Assembly (NCBI GenBank): GCA_016789455.1 | Contig: JAEUQU010000002.1 | Location: 744,001-808,000 of the forward strand | Direction: 5' to 3' | Origin: Candidatus Saccharibacteria bacterium | Lineage (GTDB): Bacteria > Patescibacteriota > Saccharimonadia > Saccharimonadales > Saccharimonadaceae | Length of the DNA: 64,000 nt | Part shown: positions 1-7,818 of the stretch, one piece after another | Position numbering within the stretch: the first letter of the stretch is position 1 | Layout: each line of letters begins with the position of its first letter | Program-made: the position numbers and the translations under genes | Notes under the pieces: generated by a model | What the model saw: the letters and a program-made list of their open reading frames with translations, nothing else | What the model was told of the DNA's origin: nothing | The model's database searches: none

Positions 1-29
1 TTATCTCGTTACAAAAAAGATGGGTATTT

Positions 30-200
30 TTAGTGTGAAGTCGGATAAGCCATAGTGCTGGTGCCGGTGATACCGTCGGTGCCGGCCTGGATACGCGCGA
101 GGGCGCCCACGGCTACGGCTGACGGCATTGCAAAGATGACGCTCTGGTGAGCGCCCCACTGGGTGGCAATGCTGGCATATGGCTTACAGTAGTCCATCAT
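30..200 (-). CDS. small hypothetical protein, 56 aa, probably leaderless
   Basis: An open frame of 57 codons including a TAA stop starts with two consecutive ATG codons (198-200 and 195-197). The product has one cysteine and a hydrophobic, alanine-rich middle (around residues 21-36), but no domain I recognise. It is supported by a near-consensus promoter directly in front: TTGACT, 17-bp spacer, TATAAT. The -10 box lies 6 bases before the second ATG, so the transcript would begin on or next to the start codon. The -35 box lies in the last codons of the neighbouring methyltransferase gene. The promoter is clear; the coding claim rests on the intact frame only. Confidence 0.5.
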   Translation of the reverse strand: MMDYCKPYASIATQWGAHQSVIFAMPSAVAVGALARIQAGTDGITGTSTMAYPTSH

Positions 201-203
201 TCT

Positions 204-232
204 ATTATATCACATGTATAAAAATTAGTCAA
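204..232 (-). promoter_or_regulatory. sigma70-type promoter of the 56-aa ORF
   Basis: On the minus strand, TTGACT (227-232) and TATAAT (204-209) are separated by 17 bp. The first ATG is 3 nt and the second 6 nt beyond the -10 box, which leaves no room for a Shine-Dalgarno leader. Confidence 0.7.
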
Positions 233-719
233 ATATGTAGAGGCTGCACCCCTGTCCTTCCGCCTGTGAGGTGCGGCCAGGCAGCTGCGCCCCGTATGTC
301 ACCACCTTGAGCGGATGACCGAGACGCTCGTGCTCGGCCTGGAGCCAAGCGGCCAGGCGCTCGGTGAATACTTCCGCACTGAAGATGAAGACACCCCGGG
401 TCTCCGCCGGCAGTTGCCAGCGCCAAAGGTTGCCCAGCTCTACCTGCACGTTCTGGCCATGACGCAGGCTCAGCAGCCGGCTACACCACCACAGCACCGG
501 GTTCAGTTCGATACCGACCGCGCGATAACCGTGCTCGGCGGCAAAGCGCAGCACCCTTCCGTCGCCGCTGCCGATATCGACGATGGTACTGCCCTTGGGC
601 AGATCAAGCAGTTTCAGGGCCTGCGCCATGCCCTGGCGCTTGGTGGGCACGTACGGCGCCCCCTGCTTCAGGCTGTAGAGCAAGGCGATGCCCAGGAGGA
701 ATACGGCTACTTCGGGCAT
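225..719 (-). CDS. class I SAM-dependent methyltransferase, membrane-anchored
   Basis: A 164-aa protein with one N-terminal hydrophobic segment (about residues 3-19) followed by a Rossmann methyltransferase core. Motif I reads VDIGSGDGRV and is followed by the acidic end of strand 2 (VGIEL), typical of SAM binding. The rest of the fold is short, so this is a minimal methyltransferase; the substrate cannot be read from sequence. It follows xseB with a 1-nt gap and is the last gene of a four-gene minus-strand operon (flippase-like protein, xseA, xseB, this gene). Function beyond methyl transfer is unknown. Confidence 0.75.
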   Translation of the reverse strand: MPEVAVFLLGIALLYSLKQGAPYVPTKRQGMAQALKLLDLPKGSTIVDIGSGDGRVLRFAAEHGYRAVGIELNPVLWWCSRLLSLRHGQNVQVELGNLWRWQLPAETRGVFIFSAEVFTERLAAWLQAEHERLGHPLKVVTYGAQLPGRTSQAEGQGCSLYIFD

Positions 720-720
720 A

Positions 721-939
721 TCACGAGGACACGGAGTTATTCAGCTGCTGCTCGGCCTGGTCGAGGCGCTTGTGGAGTTCGGTGAGCAGCTCGGCACCGC
801 GTTTGTGCAGGCTGACGGCAGTCTCGATGTCGAGCTCGGGATCGTCGAACTGGCTGGTGATGTCTTCGAACTCGGTCATCAGGTCGCGGAAAGAAACCGC
901 TTCATGGGCGTTGTTACCGGGATCGGTTGGCTTTGACAT
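721..939 (-). CDS. xseB: exodeoxyribonuclease VII small subunit
   Basis: A 72-aa protein matching the usual XseB size, with the family's helical hairpin: FEDITSQFDDPELDIETAVS followed by a charged coiled-coil helix. XseB subunits decorate the XseA C-terminal helices to form ExoVII, which degrades single-stranded DNA in repair. The ATG at 937-939 is preceded by a GAGG ribosome-binding site 6 nt upstream. The start lies inside the 3' end of xseA (26-bp overlap), so translational coupling is likely. Confidence 0.9.
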   Translation of the reverse strand: MSKPTDPGNNAHEAVSFRDLMTEFEDITSQFDDPELDIETAVSLHKRGAELLTELHKRLDQAEQQLNNSVSS

Positions 940-2062
940 GGCGTACCTCGCTTTCTATCAGGTGGTCTTTGAGTTGGGTCTGGATGATGGTGCCGGGTTG
1001 CAGCGTCGTGGCGTCGCGCAGTGCCCTGCCCTCGGCCCGGACGATGGCGTAGCCGCGGGCCAGCACGGTGGCGGGATCCAGCTGGCGCAGCAGCAGCCGG
1101 GCCCGTTCCAATACATCGTGGTGATGGCGGAGCAGGCGCCGGATGGCTTCATCAAGCGCTTCCCCTTCGCGCTTCAGATCGGTGCGGTGCCCGCGCAGCA
1201 GGCCGCCGGCAGCATCCTGCATGGCCTTGCCGCCACTACGCAGATACTGGCGGACCTGCGCCTGGTCGGGCAGCAGCAGTTCGGCGGCGTTACTGGGCGT
1301 ACTGGCCGTCCTGTCGGCAGCCAGGCTGGCCAGCGTCTCGTCGACCTCATGGCCGATACCGGCAATGACCGGCACGCGGCTGGCGGCGATGGCCCGCACT
1401 AATGGCTCGTCGTTAAAGCAGGCCAGATCGTCGGCGCTGCCGCCGCCGCGGACCAGGGCGATGGCTTCGGGCGGATGGGCGGCACTGTTGATGGTCTCGA
1501 GCGCGGCGATGATATCATCAGCCGCTCCCACGCCCTGGACGCGCACATGCTCCACGGTGATGTCGGCCAGCGGCCAGCGTGCGGCTGCAATCTTCATGAA
1601 ATCGGCGAAGCCGGCCGCCTGCCGCGAGGAGATGACGGCGATACGCTCCGGATACTCCGGCAGCGGCCGCTTGCGCTCGGCGGCGAACAGCCCTTCTTTT
1701 TCCAGCCGCTGCTTCAAAAGCTGATACGCCCGGGCCAGACTGCCGGCGCCCACCGGCACCACCACCTTGACCGTCAGGCTGAACTTGCCCCACGGCGTGA
1801 TGCGCGGCACGGCTACCACCCGTACCCGCATGCCGTCCTCGAGGGGTACGCGCAGCTGGTGGGCCATCATGAAACAGCCTAAGGTACCCTCGCTATCCTT
1901 CAGGTCGAAAAAGACGTACTTATACTGGTTGATTTTGAAACTGGCTACTTCACCCTCGACCATCAGGGCCGGCGCCGCAGCTTCGAGCACTTCATTCAGC
2001 AGGCTGATACAACCGCTGACGCTCAGCGGCTGGTCGGTCAGGTTGTCGAGCGGACCCATCAT
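914..2062 (-). CDS. xseA: exodeoxyribonuclease VII large subunit
   Basis: A 382-aa protein, slightly shorter than the E. coli subunit (about 450 aa). An N-terminal OB fold (residues 12-100, with VEGEVASFK and YVFFDLKD) precedes the catalytic domain, where RIAVISS, ALVRGGGS, VIAGIGHEVDETL and ADRTASTPSNAAELL are all conserved. The C-terminal part is the helical XseB-binding region. With XseB it forms ExoVII, a cytoplasmic single-strand exonuclease. The start overlaps the stop of the upstream membrane-protein gene (ATGA type) and the 3' end overlaps xseB, so the three genes are one transcription unit. Confidence 0.93.
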   Translation of the reverse strand: MMGPLDNLTDQPLSVSGCISLLNEVLEAAAPALMVEGEVASFKINQYKYVFFDLKDSEGTLGCFMMAHQLRVPLEDGMRVRVVAVPRITPWGKFSLTVKVVVPVGAGSLARAYQLLKQRLEKEGLFAAERKRPLPEYPERIAVISSRQAAGFADFMKIAAARWPLADITVEHVRVQGVGAADDIIAALETINSAAHPPEAIALVRGGGSADDLACFNDEPLVRAIAASRVPVIAGIGHEVDETLASLAADRTASTPSNAAELLLPDQAQVRQYLRSGGKAMQDAAGGLLRGHRTDLKREGEALDEAIRRLLRHHHDVLERARLLLRQLDPATVLARGYAIVRAEGRALRDATTLQPGTIIQTQLKDHLIESEVRHVKANRSR

Positions 2063-3114
2063 GAGGCTGGCGGTTTTACCTCGGTCAGTTGCCGGCCCTT
2101 GCCATACTTCATCAAGGCCAGCTGGTAGAAGATGTAGCCGCTGACGATGGTGACGACGATGAGGATGACGCGCGTCAGCAGTACGCCGGCGATAGCTGTT
2201 CCCTGCGGTATGCCGGCACCGCTTAGGAAGCTGATCATCACCGCCTCGTACGCCCCTGCCCCGCCCGGCGTCGCCACAAAGACGGCGGCAAAGCCGGCAA
2301 AGCCATAGGCGATCAGCACGGCCGCCGGGTTGACGAAGGTCTGCAGCGACGCGAACGTCACCAGGAACATGCTTACCTCAAGCAGCGTGAAGATGACCGC
2401 CCACATGAACGGTGCCTGCAGCTGGGCCGGGCTCTTGCGTACTTCCACGTAATCCTGGTGCATCAAGCCCAGAAAATGGTGCACCCGCTCCTCCGAGACG
2501 ACCGGGCGGCTGCGGCGAAGCAGGCGGCGCGTCAGGCCATTGACCGTCCGGGTGAACCAGCTGCCGCAGCCGCGCAGGCGCGGCAACGAGCTGACGACGA
2601 AGACCAGAAAGAACGAGCCGGCGATGATAAGCGTCGAGAGCGTGCTGGCAAACACCAGCGTCACGCGGTTGACGTTGCCGTCCAGCGCCAGGATGAAGAC
2701 GGCGATGAACAGGAAGATGATGAAGACGCCGAACGTCACCAGAAAACGCAGCAGGTTGGCCAGCGTCACCCGCGCCACCGGTACGCCCATATGCTTGAAG
2801 CGCCAGTTGGCGTACGAGGCGCCCGAAAGGCCGCCCGTGGGCAGGATGTGGTTGACGAAGTTGAACTCCAGCGAGAAACGCGCCACCTCCATGCGCGAGA
2901 CATCCTTCAGCTCGCCCTTGCTGCGCAGGAAGCTGGCCAGGATCTCGCCCGAGGCGTAGTAGCTGGCGAATTGCAGCGGGATCAGCAGTGACAGGATCAG
3001 CAGATTGACCTGCTCCAGCAAACGCCAGGCATGCAGGATATCTTTCCATGACGCGACCAGCAATATGATGATTGCCGCGAACGAGATAATACTGACCCAT
3101 CTTCTAAAAGACAT
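2059..3114 (-). CDS. flippase-like membrane protein (LPG synthase TM / UPF0104 family)
   Basis: A 351-aa integral membrane protein with about eight hydrophobic helices. The pattern fits the lysylphosphatidylglycerol-synthase transmembrane domain family (PF03706): an early helix ending in YYASGEIL, the FNFVNHILPTGGLSG segment, and a late GGAGAYEAVMISFL segment. Members without the soluble aminoacyl-transfer domain, like this one, are predicted lipid or glycolipid flippases or glycosylation partners; the substrate is unknown. It is the first gene of the operon with xseA and xseB. A TATACT box 7 nt before the ATG suggests a leaderless transcript. Confidence 0.8.
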   Translation of the reverse strand: MSFRRWVSIISFAAIIILLVASWKDILHAWRLLEQVNLLILSLLIPLQFASYYASGEILASFLRSKGELKDVSRMEVARFSLEFNFVNHILPTGGLSGASYANWRFKHMGVPVARVTLANLLRFLVTFGVFIIFLFIAVFILALDGNVNRVTLVFASTLSTLIIAGSFFLVFVVSSLPRLRGCGSWFTRTVNGLTRRLLRRSRPVVSEERVHHFLGLMHQDYVEVRKSPAQLQAPFMWAVIFTLLEVSMFLVTFASLQTFVNPAAVLIAYGFAGFAAVFVATPGGAGAYEAVMISFLSGAGIPQGTAIAGVLLTRVILIVVTIVSGYIFYQLALMKYGKGRQLTEVKPPAS

Positions 3115-3121
3115 AACAACT

Positions 3122-3136
3122 AGTATAAAGTATAAT
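3122..3136. promoter_or_regulatory. divergent -10 boxes between the flippase-like gene and the RNA methyltransferase
   Basis: The minus-strand TATACT (3122-3127) is 7 nt before the ATG at 3114. The plus-strand TATAAT (3131-3136) is 13 nt before the ATG at 3150. The two core promoters sit back to back within a 35-bp intergenic gap. Confidence 0.6.
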
Positions 3137-3149
3137 ACACATCGAACCT

Positions 3150-4415
3150 ATGAGTAGCACGTATATCCACATTCTTGGCCGCCAACCAGCCCTCGGCCTG
3201 GCTGAGCTTGAAGCCGCCTACGGATCGGCACAGGTCGCTCCGGCGGGCCGTTCGGCCGCCCTGCTGACGCTGCCCGCAGCACCGGAAGACGAAGTGGAAG
3301 CGCTTGGCTTCCACCGTCTCGGCGGCAGCATCAAGGTCGGCCGGCTGCTGGACCGGACAAGCGCCACGGCCTGGCCGCAGATCATACGCCACCTGGAGCA
3401 GCATCTGGACGCATACCTGGCAGACATACCCGAAGGCAAGCTCAAATTCGGCATCAGCCTTTACGGGCTGCCCGTGGCACCGCGCAAGCTTGGCGCTACC
3501 GCCCTCGACCTCAAGAAACAGATCCGCAGCGGCGGCCGCTCCGTCCGTATCATCCCCAACCAGGACACCGCCCTGTCCAGCGCCCAGGTGCTGCACAACA
3601 ACCTGACCGGACCGCTCGGCTTTGAGCTGCTGGTGGTCAACACCGGCCGGGAGACGCTGATCGGCCGTACGCTTAATTGCCAGTACATCGAAGCCTACGC
3701 CGCCCGTGATTATGGCCGCCCCAAGCGCGATGCCTTCGTCGGCATGCTGCCGCCCAAACTGGCTCAGATTATGATCAACCTGGCCGCCGGCCCCTTGCTG
3801 CGCCAGCGCCAGACCGACGAGCCGGAAGCCGCCCCGCGCCTGCTGGACCCGTTCTGCGGCACCGGCGTCGTCCTGCAGGAAGCGCTGCTGATGGGCCTCT
3901 CGGCCTATGGCACCGATGTGTCCGAGCGCATGATCGACTTCAGCCGGACCAACCTGCAGTGGCTGCCCGAGCAGTTCCCTGCCGCCGGCATCGAGGCCGA
4001 AGACGTGCGTCTGGAACCCGGCGACGCCACTACCCACCAGTGGCAGCCGCCCATCAACTGCGTCGCGGCCGAGACCTACCTGGGCCAGCCGATGCAGCAA
4101 CTGCCCGCCCCGGCCAGGTTCGACCGGATCGTCGCCGACGTCGACGAGCTGCACCGCCGCTTCTTCGTCAATCTGGCCGCCCAGCTGCCCGCCGGCACGC
4201 CGCTGTGCGTGGCCGTCCCCGCCTGGCGCCTTACTCCTGCCGCCAGCGCCAAGGCCCCTGGCTACGAGCAATTCCGGCACCTCCCCGTTATTGACGAACT
4301 GGCCTCACTGGGGTATAATCAAACAGATTTCAGTTACGTGGCACGACGGGACATGCTCTATTTCAGGGAAGATCAGGTTGTTGCCCGGGAATTGTTAGTG
4401 CTCGAAAAACGATAA
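3150..4415 (+). CDS. TRM11-like RNA methyltransferase
   Basis: A 421-aa protein. The first 190 residues resemble a THUMP/NFLD-type RNA-binding half (LKFGISLYGLPV, RSVRIIPNQDTALSSAQVLHN). The second half is a Rossmann methyltransferase with motif I as LLDPFCGTGVVLQEAL and the GTDVSERM acidic loop, as in the Trm11/TrmG10 (UPF0020) enzymes that make N2-methylguanosine in tRNA. The motif IV position reads AAETYLGQP instead of the usual [DN]PPY, so target-base recognition may differ. The C-terminal REDQVVARELLVL is a typical closing strand for the family. rpmA follows 44 nt downstream. Assignment to the family is firm; the target RNA is not known. Confidence 0.8.
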   Translation: MSSTYIHILGRQPALGLAELEAAYGSAQVAPAGRSAALLTLPAAPEDEVEALGFHRLGGSIKVGRLLDRTSATAWPQIIRHLEQHLDAYLADIPEGKLKFGISLYGLPVAPRKLGATALDLKKQIRSGGRSVRIIPNQDTALSSAQVLHNNLTGPLGFELLVVNTGRETLIGRTLNCQYIEAYAARDYGRPKRDAFVGMLPPKLAQIMINLAAGPLLRQRQTDEPEAAPRLLDPFCGTGVVLQEALLMGLSAYGTDVSERMIDFSRTNLQWLPEQFPAAGIEAEDVRLEPGDATTHQWQPPINCVAAETYLGQPMQQLPAPARFDRIVADVDELHRRFFVNLAAQLPAGTPLCVAVPAWRLTPAASAKAPGYEQFRHLPVIDELASLGYNQTDFSYVARRDMLYFREDQVVARELLVLEKR

Positions 4416-4459
4416 GTCAGAGCGATACCAGTAGATTATAAAATAAGGATGTAACGAAT

Positions 4460-4732
4460 ATGTCACATGTCAAAGCGGGTGGTTCCGCCAAAAACGTCCG
4501 TGATTCACCCGGCCAGCGCCTCGGCGTCAAGCGTTTCGGTGGTCAAAAAGTCAGTACCGGTGAAGTCCTGGTCCGCCAGGTAGGCCAAACCAAGACCGCT
4601 GGTCCTGGCACCTTCGTAAGCCGCAACTACACCATCCACGCCGCAAAAGATGGCATCGTCGGCTTCAAAAAAGTCAAAGTCCGCCGCTTCAGTGGCAAGA
4701 CTGAGACGCGTACGCAGGTCGTGGTCGAGTAG
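4460..4732 (+). CDS. rpmA: 50S ribosomal protein L27
   Basis: A 90-aa protein with the L27 signature near the N terminus (GGSAKNVRDSPGQRLGVKRF) and the GTFVSRNYTIHAAKDG core. L27 sits at the peptidyl-transferase centre, with its N-terminal tail near the P-site tRNA. The protein begins MSHVKAGG with no long cleavable N-terminal extension of the Firmicutes type. The start is preceded by AAGGATGT about 7 nt upstream. A strong hairpin terminator follows the stop codon. Confidence 0.96.
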   Translation: MSHVKAGGSAKNVRDSPGQRLGVKRFGGQKVSTGEVLVRQVGQTKTAGPGTFVSRNYTIHAAKDGIVGFKKVKVRRFSGKTETRTQVVVE

Positions 4733-4755
4733 ACCGCCCCATCTTTATACGAAAG

Positions 4756-4777
4756 GCCGCCCTCTAGGCGGCTTTTT
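4756..4777 (+). terminator. intrinsic terminator after rpmA
   Basis: GCCGCC-CTCTA-GGCGGC forms a 6-bp GC stem followed by five T residues. The hairpin overlaps the last codons of the convergent nucleotidyltransferase gene. Confidence 0.85.
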
Positions 4778-5528
4778 CGCGTATCCCATCCGTACCATTA
4801 TAGTGCTCGATCGCTTCGCCAAGCGTCCGGGGCATGGTGCGGTGGTCCGGCCGCGAGCTGGTTGCATCAGTTTTGCGGCGCTCAAAGCCTTCAACGAAGT
4901 GGCTGATCATCATCCAGACTTTTTCGCCGTGCTCGGAATCGACAAGGCGGGCCAGCACCTTGTCGCGATACCCTTTCAGTCCCTCGTCCTGCACTGGCGC
5001 GTGGAACAGGCCGCGGACATTGCGCGGGCACTTCTTGTCGGCCGTCTTCAGGTCTTCCATGTCGAACGCGGCGGCATAGTCCAGCATCTCATCAACCTGA
5101 GAGGTTATGATTTCGTCGTTGATCGGTGCCAGGACGATATCGGATTTCGGTATGCCCCGCTCTTTCAGGTCGGTGTAGAACTTCCACTTATAATTCATGG
5201 CAATGGCAGGATTGAACTCATACGTGCCCTCCAGGCTGCCGCTGTCACGCCTTTGCACTGCCTCCATGCCCGGTTTGACAGTCTGGTACGGTGCGGTATC
5301 TGATGTCTCGACGTACAAATACACATCGGCGTCACTTTCCGGGCCTGCCTCGCCGCGTACCGTCGAACCAAACGCCGTCAGCCCGATAACTTCGGGCATT
5401 TCTCTGCGCATGGCTTCAAACGCATCAGCAGCGGCATCCAGATAGCGGGCCGAGCGTTCGCGTGTTTCAGGGGTGCTTTTTGTTTCGGGCCGGCGCTCAT
5501 ACTCGGCGCCGGCATGAGCGGTACTCAT
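4764..5528 (-). CDS. nucleotidyltransferase-fold protein
   Basis: A 254-aa protein with the polymerase-beta superfamily signature: TAFGSTVRGEAGPESDADVY gives GS and the first two catalytic aspartates. A candidate third carboxylate is in KSDIVLAP (about residue 130). The C-terminal half is helical and unlike the classical MNT antitoxins, KNTases or CCA enzymes I know, so the donor and acceptor are unclear. It stands alone, convergent with rpmA, and no HEPN partner gene is next to it. All catalytic residues appear intact. Confidence 0.7.
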   Translation of the reverse strand: MSTAHAGAEYERRPETKSTPETRERSARYLDAAADAFEAMRREMPEVIGLTAFGSTVRGEAGPESDADVYLYVETSDTAPYQTVKPGMEAVQRRDSGSLEGTYEFNPAIAMNYKWKFYTDLKERGIPKSDIVLAPINDEIITSQVDEMLDYAAAFDMEDLKTADKKCPRNVRGLFHAPVQDEGLKGYRDKVLARLVDSEHGEKVWMMISHFVEGFERRKTDATSSRPDHRTMPRTLGEAIEHYNGTDGIREKAA

Positions 5529-5612
5529 GACAAAACATTAGCATAATATTGCTATTTCGTCAATTAGCGTATGCTCTTGCTTTGCCGGCGGGACTGCCTT
5601 TGGCCCCACCTG

Positions 5613-6017
5613 CTACTGCTGGGCAATACCGAGGTGGTGCTTAATCCGCGCCACCACATCACCAATCACTACCTGGGACTTCACCAGATATTCATCAACG
5701 CCAAGCTTCTCGGCGCGCTCCTTGTCCTTGGCCTGGCTGAGGGCGGTCAGCATGATGACACGGACGTTAGCGGTCTCCGGCGTGTTGCGCAGGATATCCA
5801 ATACGTCAAAACCGGTAATTTTGGGCATCATGGCGTCCAGGACGATCAGGCTGGGGTGATATTCGATAGCGGCCGCCAGGGCTTCTTCGCCGTTGGGGAC
5901 GTGTTTGACCTCGAAGCCTTCAAGCGTCAGGCGTGACAGGTATACGTTTGCCAGGACATCGTCGTCCTCTACCAGTAATATCTTGTGTGCGGATGTAGGA
6001 GTGCCAGATGGATTCAT
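5613..6017 (-). CDS. single-domain response regulator
   Basis: A 134-aa receiver domain with no output domain. The acidic pocket (LLVEDDD), the phospho-acceptor aspartate (LIVLDAMMP), the switch threonine (VIMLTALS) and the conserved lysine (EYLVKS) are all present, so it should be phosphorylated. No histidine kinase gene is adjacent, so it is an orphan in this window. The ATG at 6015-6017 was chosen because TATTAT lies 7 nt upstream, giving a leaderless arrangement; a longer TTG-initiated frame to 6053 would put the promoter inside the gene. CheY-like or Spo0F-like signalling by protein contact is likely. Confidence 0.88.
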   Translation of the reverse strand: MNPSGTPTSAHKILLVEDDDVLANVYLSRLTLEGFEVKHVPNGEEALAAAIEYHPSLIVLDAMMPKITGFDVLDILRNTPETANVRVIMLTALSQAKDKERAEKLGVDEYLVKSQVVIGDVVARIKHHLGIAQQ

Positions 6018-6116
6018 AAGCACTATAATACCCTGCCGCCAGCGGCCGGGCAAGTCAGCGCAAAGACAGGCCGCGGGCGGAGTGCTCGCGGCCTGTCGTT
6101 CATTGCAAGACTGGCG

Positions 6117-7400
6117 CTACTGCTGCAGAAGCTGCAGGGCGCGATCCTTCTGCGGGTCGCTGCCGGCTGGCGTATTGGCGTCGGCGCTGACTTTTTCGGC
6201 CGGCTCGATACCTTCGCCGTTGATGTTCTTGCCCTTGGGTGTGTACCACTTGGCGATCGTCACCTTCAGCTGGCCGCCGCCAGGCACATTCTTGATGTCC
6301 TGGACGGAGCCCTTACCGTAGGTCTTCTCGCCGACGAGCTTGGCGACACCGTAGTCATTGAAGGCGCCGGCGATGATCTCGCTGGCACTGGCGCTGCCGC
6401 CGTCGACCAGTACGACCGTCGGGATGCCGGCCAGGATGGCGCGGCCGCCATCGGTGGTAACTTTCTCTATGACACGGCTGCCCTGCCGCTCTTCAACCAC
6501 CACCTTGCCGTCGAGCCAGAGGCCGGCCAGGCCGCGGGCCGCTTCGACATACCCGCCGCCGTTGCCGCGCAGGTCGAGGATGATGCCGCGGACATTCTTG
6601 TCCTTGAATTCGCGGGCGGTCTTTTCGGCCAGGGCGACGGTGTCGGACTCGCTGAAGCGCGAGAGGCGCATGTAACCGATGTTATCGCCGACGATTTCGC
6701 TCTTGAGGCTCGGGTCGACAATGTCGTCGCGGGTGATGGTAAATTCTTTGACATCGCTGCCGCGGACGATGGTCAGCTTGACGCTGGTGCCCTTTACGCC
6801 GCGGATATTGGAAACAGCTTTCTCGACGGACCAGGAGATAGAGTCGTCGCCGTTGACCTTGGCGATGATATCACCAGCCAGCAGGCCTGCTTTTTGGGCC
6901 GGGGCGTTATCGATGGTCGAGATGATGGTGAGCTGCTCGTCCTTCTTGCCCAGCTCGGCACCGATGCCGCTGAACTTGCCTTCCAGGTCACTCAGGAATT
7001 CCTTGGCTTCCTCGTCGGTGAAGTAGACGGTATACGGGTCACCGGTGGCTTCGGTCATGCCCTTCTTGGCGCCCTCAAGCAGTTTGTTGGCGTCGAGCTT
7101 GCCGTCGTAGCGGTTCTTGAGCTGGCCGTACACCTCATTCAGCTCGCCGAATTCCAGCTCTGAAGGCAAGGTGGTGTTCTGCCGGCTGTTGCTGGGGTTG
7201 AGGCTGGCCAGAAGCTGCGGGTTGCGCGAACCCAGCACGAAACCGGCGACGGCGACCAGGATCGATACGAAAATCAGGGTCGGCAGCGTGATGGTGGTCT
7301 GCTTTTTTAGTGGCGTCTGGATGGGCGCTGGGTTGGTAGTGCTACCGGATTGGGTAGGCGACGGTGGGGGGCCGTCTGGATGTCTTTGAGTTCTCGTCAT
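6117..7400 (-). CDS. ctpA: C-terminal processing protease, S41 family
   Basis: A 427-aa membrane-anchored protease. After a proline-rich cytoplasmic tail there is one transmembrane helix (about residues 36-58). A PDZ domain follows (FSGIGAELGKKD to about 225), then the S41 catalytic domain. The catalytic serine is in GGSASASEIIAGA and the lysine in GEKTYGKGSVQ. The enzyme would act outside the membrane, trimming or degrading envelope proteins. The neighbouring upstream genes are envelope hydrolases, which fits a role in controlling wall enzymes, though that link is inferred. Confidence 0.92.
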   Translation of the reverse strand: MTRTQRHPDGPPPSPTQSGSTTNPAPIQTPLKKQTTITLPTLIFVSILVAVAGFVLGSRNPQLLASLNPSNSRQNTTLPSELEFGELNEVYGQLKNRYDGKLDANKLLEGAKKGMTEATGDPYTVYFTDEEAKEFLSDLEGKFSGIGAELGKKDEQLTIISTIDNAPAQKAGLLAGDIIAKVNGDDSISWSVEKAVSNIRGVKGTSVKLTIVRGSDVKEFTITRDDIVDPSLKSEIVGDNIGYMRLSRFSESDTVALAEKTAREFKDKNVRGIILDLRGNGGGYVEAARGLAGLWLDGKVVVEERQGSRVIEKVTTDGGRAILAGIPTVVLVDGGSASASEIIAGAFNDYGVAKLVGEKTYGKGSVQDIKNVPGGGQLKVTIAKWYTPKGKNINGEGIEPAEKVSADANTPAGSDPQKDRALQLLQQ

Positions 7401-7479
7401 ATATCCCGCTTATGGTAACAAATTTGGCGGCGTTTGGAAATTGAGCGGGGGTTCAGGTTTATCTCAGTCGGTGGTTATT

Positions 7480-7595
7480 GGAAAATATTTCCCTTCATTC
7501 CAAAAAGCTCTCTCAGCGACGATGATGGGGGTACGCTTCGCTAGCAAATCCGTGCTAGACGCGTTTACATTTTGGAATGAAGGGAAATATTTTCC
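7480..7595 (+). ncRNA. structured element E1: long outer stem with conserved three-way-junction core
   Basis: The outer arms 7480-7505 and 7570-7595 are perfectly complementary over 26 bp. Inside lie P2 (7507-7512 with 7527-7532, including U-G pairs if transcribed on the plus strand) and P3, a nested hairpin: ACGC (7533-7536) with GCGT (7561-7564), and CTAGC (7541-7545) with GCTAG (7554-7558). The 44-bp core 7530-7573 recurs, inverted, at 7714-7757 with one difference. The outer stem sequence is unrelated to that of the second copy. RNA is favoured over DNA by the wobble pattern, but transcription is not shown. Confidence 0.6.
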
Positions 7596-7690
7596 TCCGC
7601 AGCCGGTGGGTAAAAGTGAGGGTCGCTCAATTGCCAAACTTTGACAAATGCGTTGCCGGCCGCTTCCGTCACCCTGGCACAGACGTTGGT

Positions 7691-7808
7691 GGGGATTGTT
7701 TTAGTCATTTTGTAAAATGTAAACGCGCCTAGCACGGATTTGCTAGCGAAGCGTACCTCCCCCGCTGACCATGAGGAGGCTTTTTACAAAAAGACTAAAA
7801 CAACCCCC
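7691..7808 (-). ncRNA. structured element E2: second copy with a different outer stem
   Basis: On the minus strand the 5' arm (7808 down to 7782) pairs with the 3' arm (7717 down to 7691) at 25 of 27 positions identical to a perfect complement; one exception is a G-U pair. P2 is 7780-7775 with 7760-7755, where a T-A pair replaces a C-G pair of E1. P3 is identical to E1 in both stems and in the TTCG and AAATCCGT loops. The element starts about 10 nt after the stop codon of the CHAP hydrolase gene at 7819, so it may also serve as the 3' end of that mRNA. Confidence 0.6.
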
Positions 7809-7818
7809 GGCGCACCGA

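Larger units (their letters stand above)
7401..7818. other. 418-bp intergenic region carrying two structured elements
   Basis: This is the longest gene-free stretch of the window. It holds two related hairpin elements in opposite orientation (7480-7595 and 7691-7808) separated by about 95 bp with no further feature that I can see. An open frame across 7441-7644 is created by the first element and shows no protein family. Confidence 0.7.

Noticed and set aside
7441-7644. A 67-codon plus-strand frame through element E1
   Set aside because: It is produced by the two arms of the hairpin, has no ribosome-binding site, and the paralogous element E2 does not preserve the frame.
7480-7808. The paired elements as integron attC sites, a MITE or a group of REP sequences
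   Set aside because: attC sites conserve the outer boxes and vary inside, and MITE ends match between copies. Here the core is conserved and the outer arms differ.
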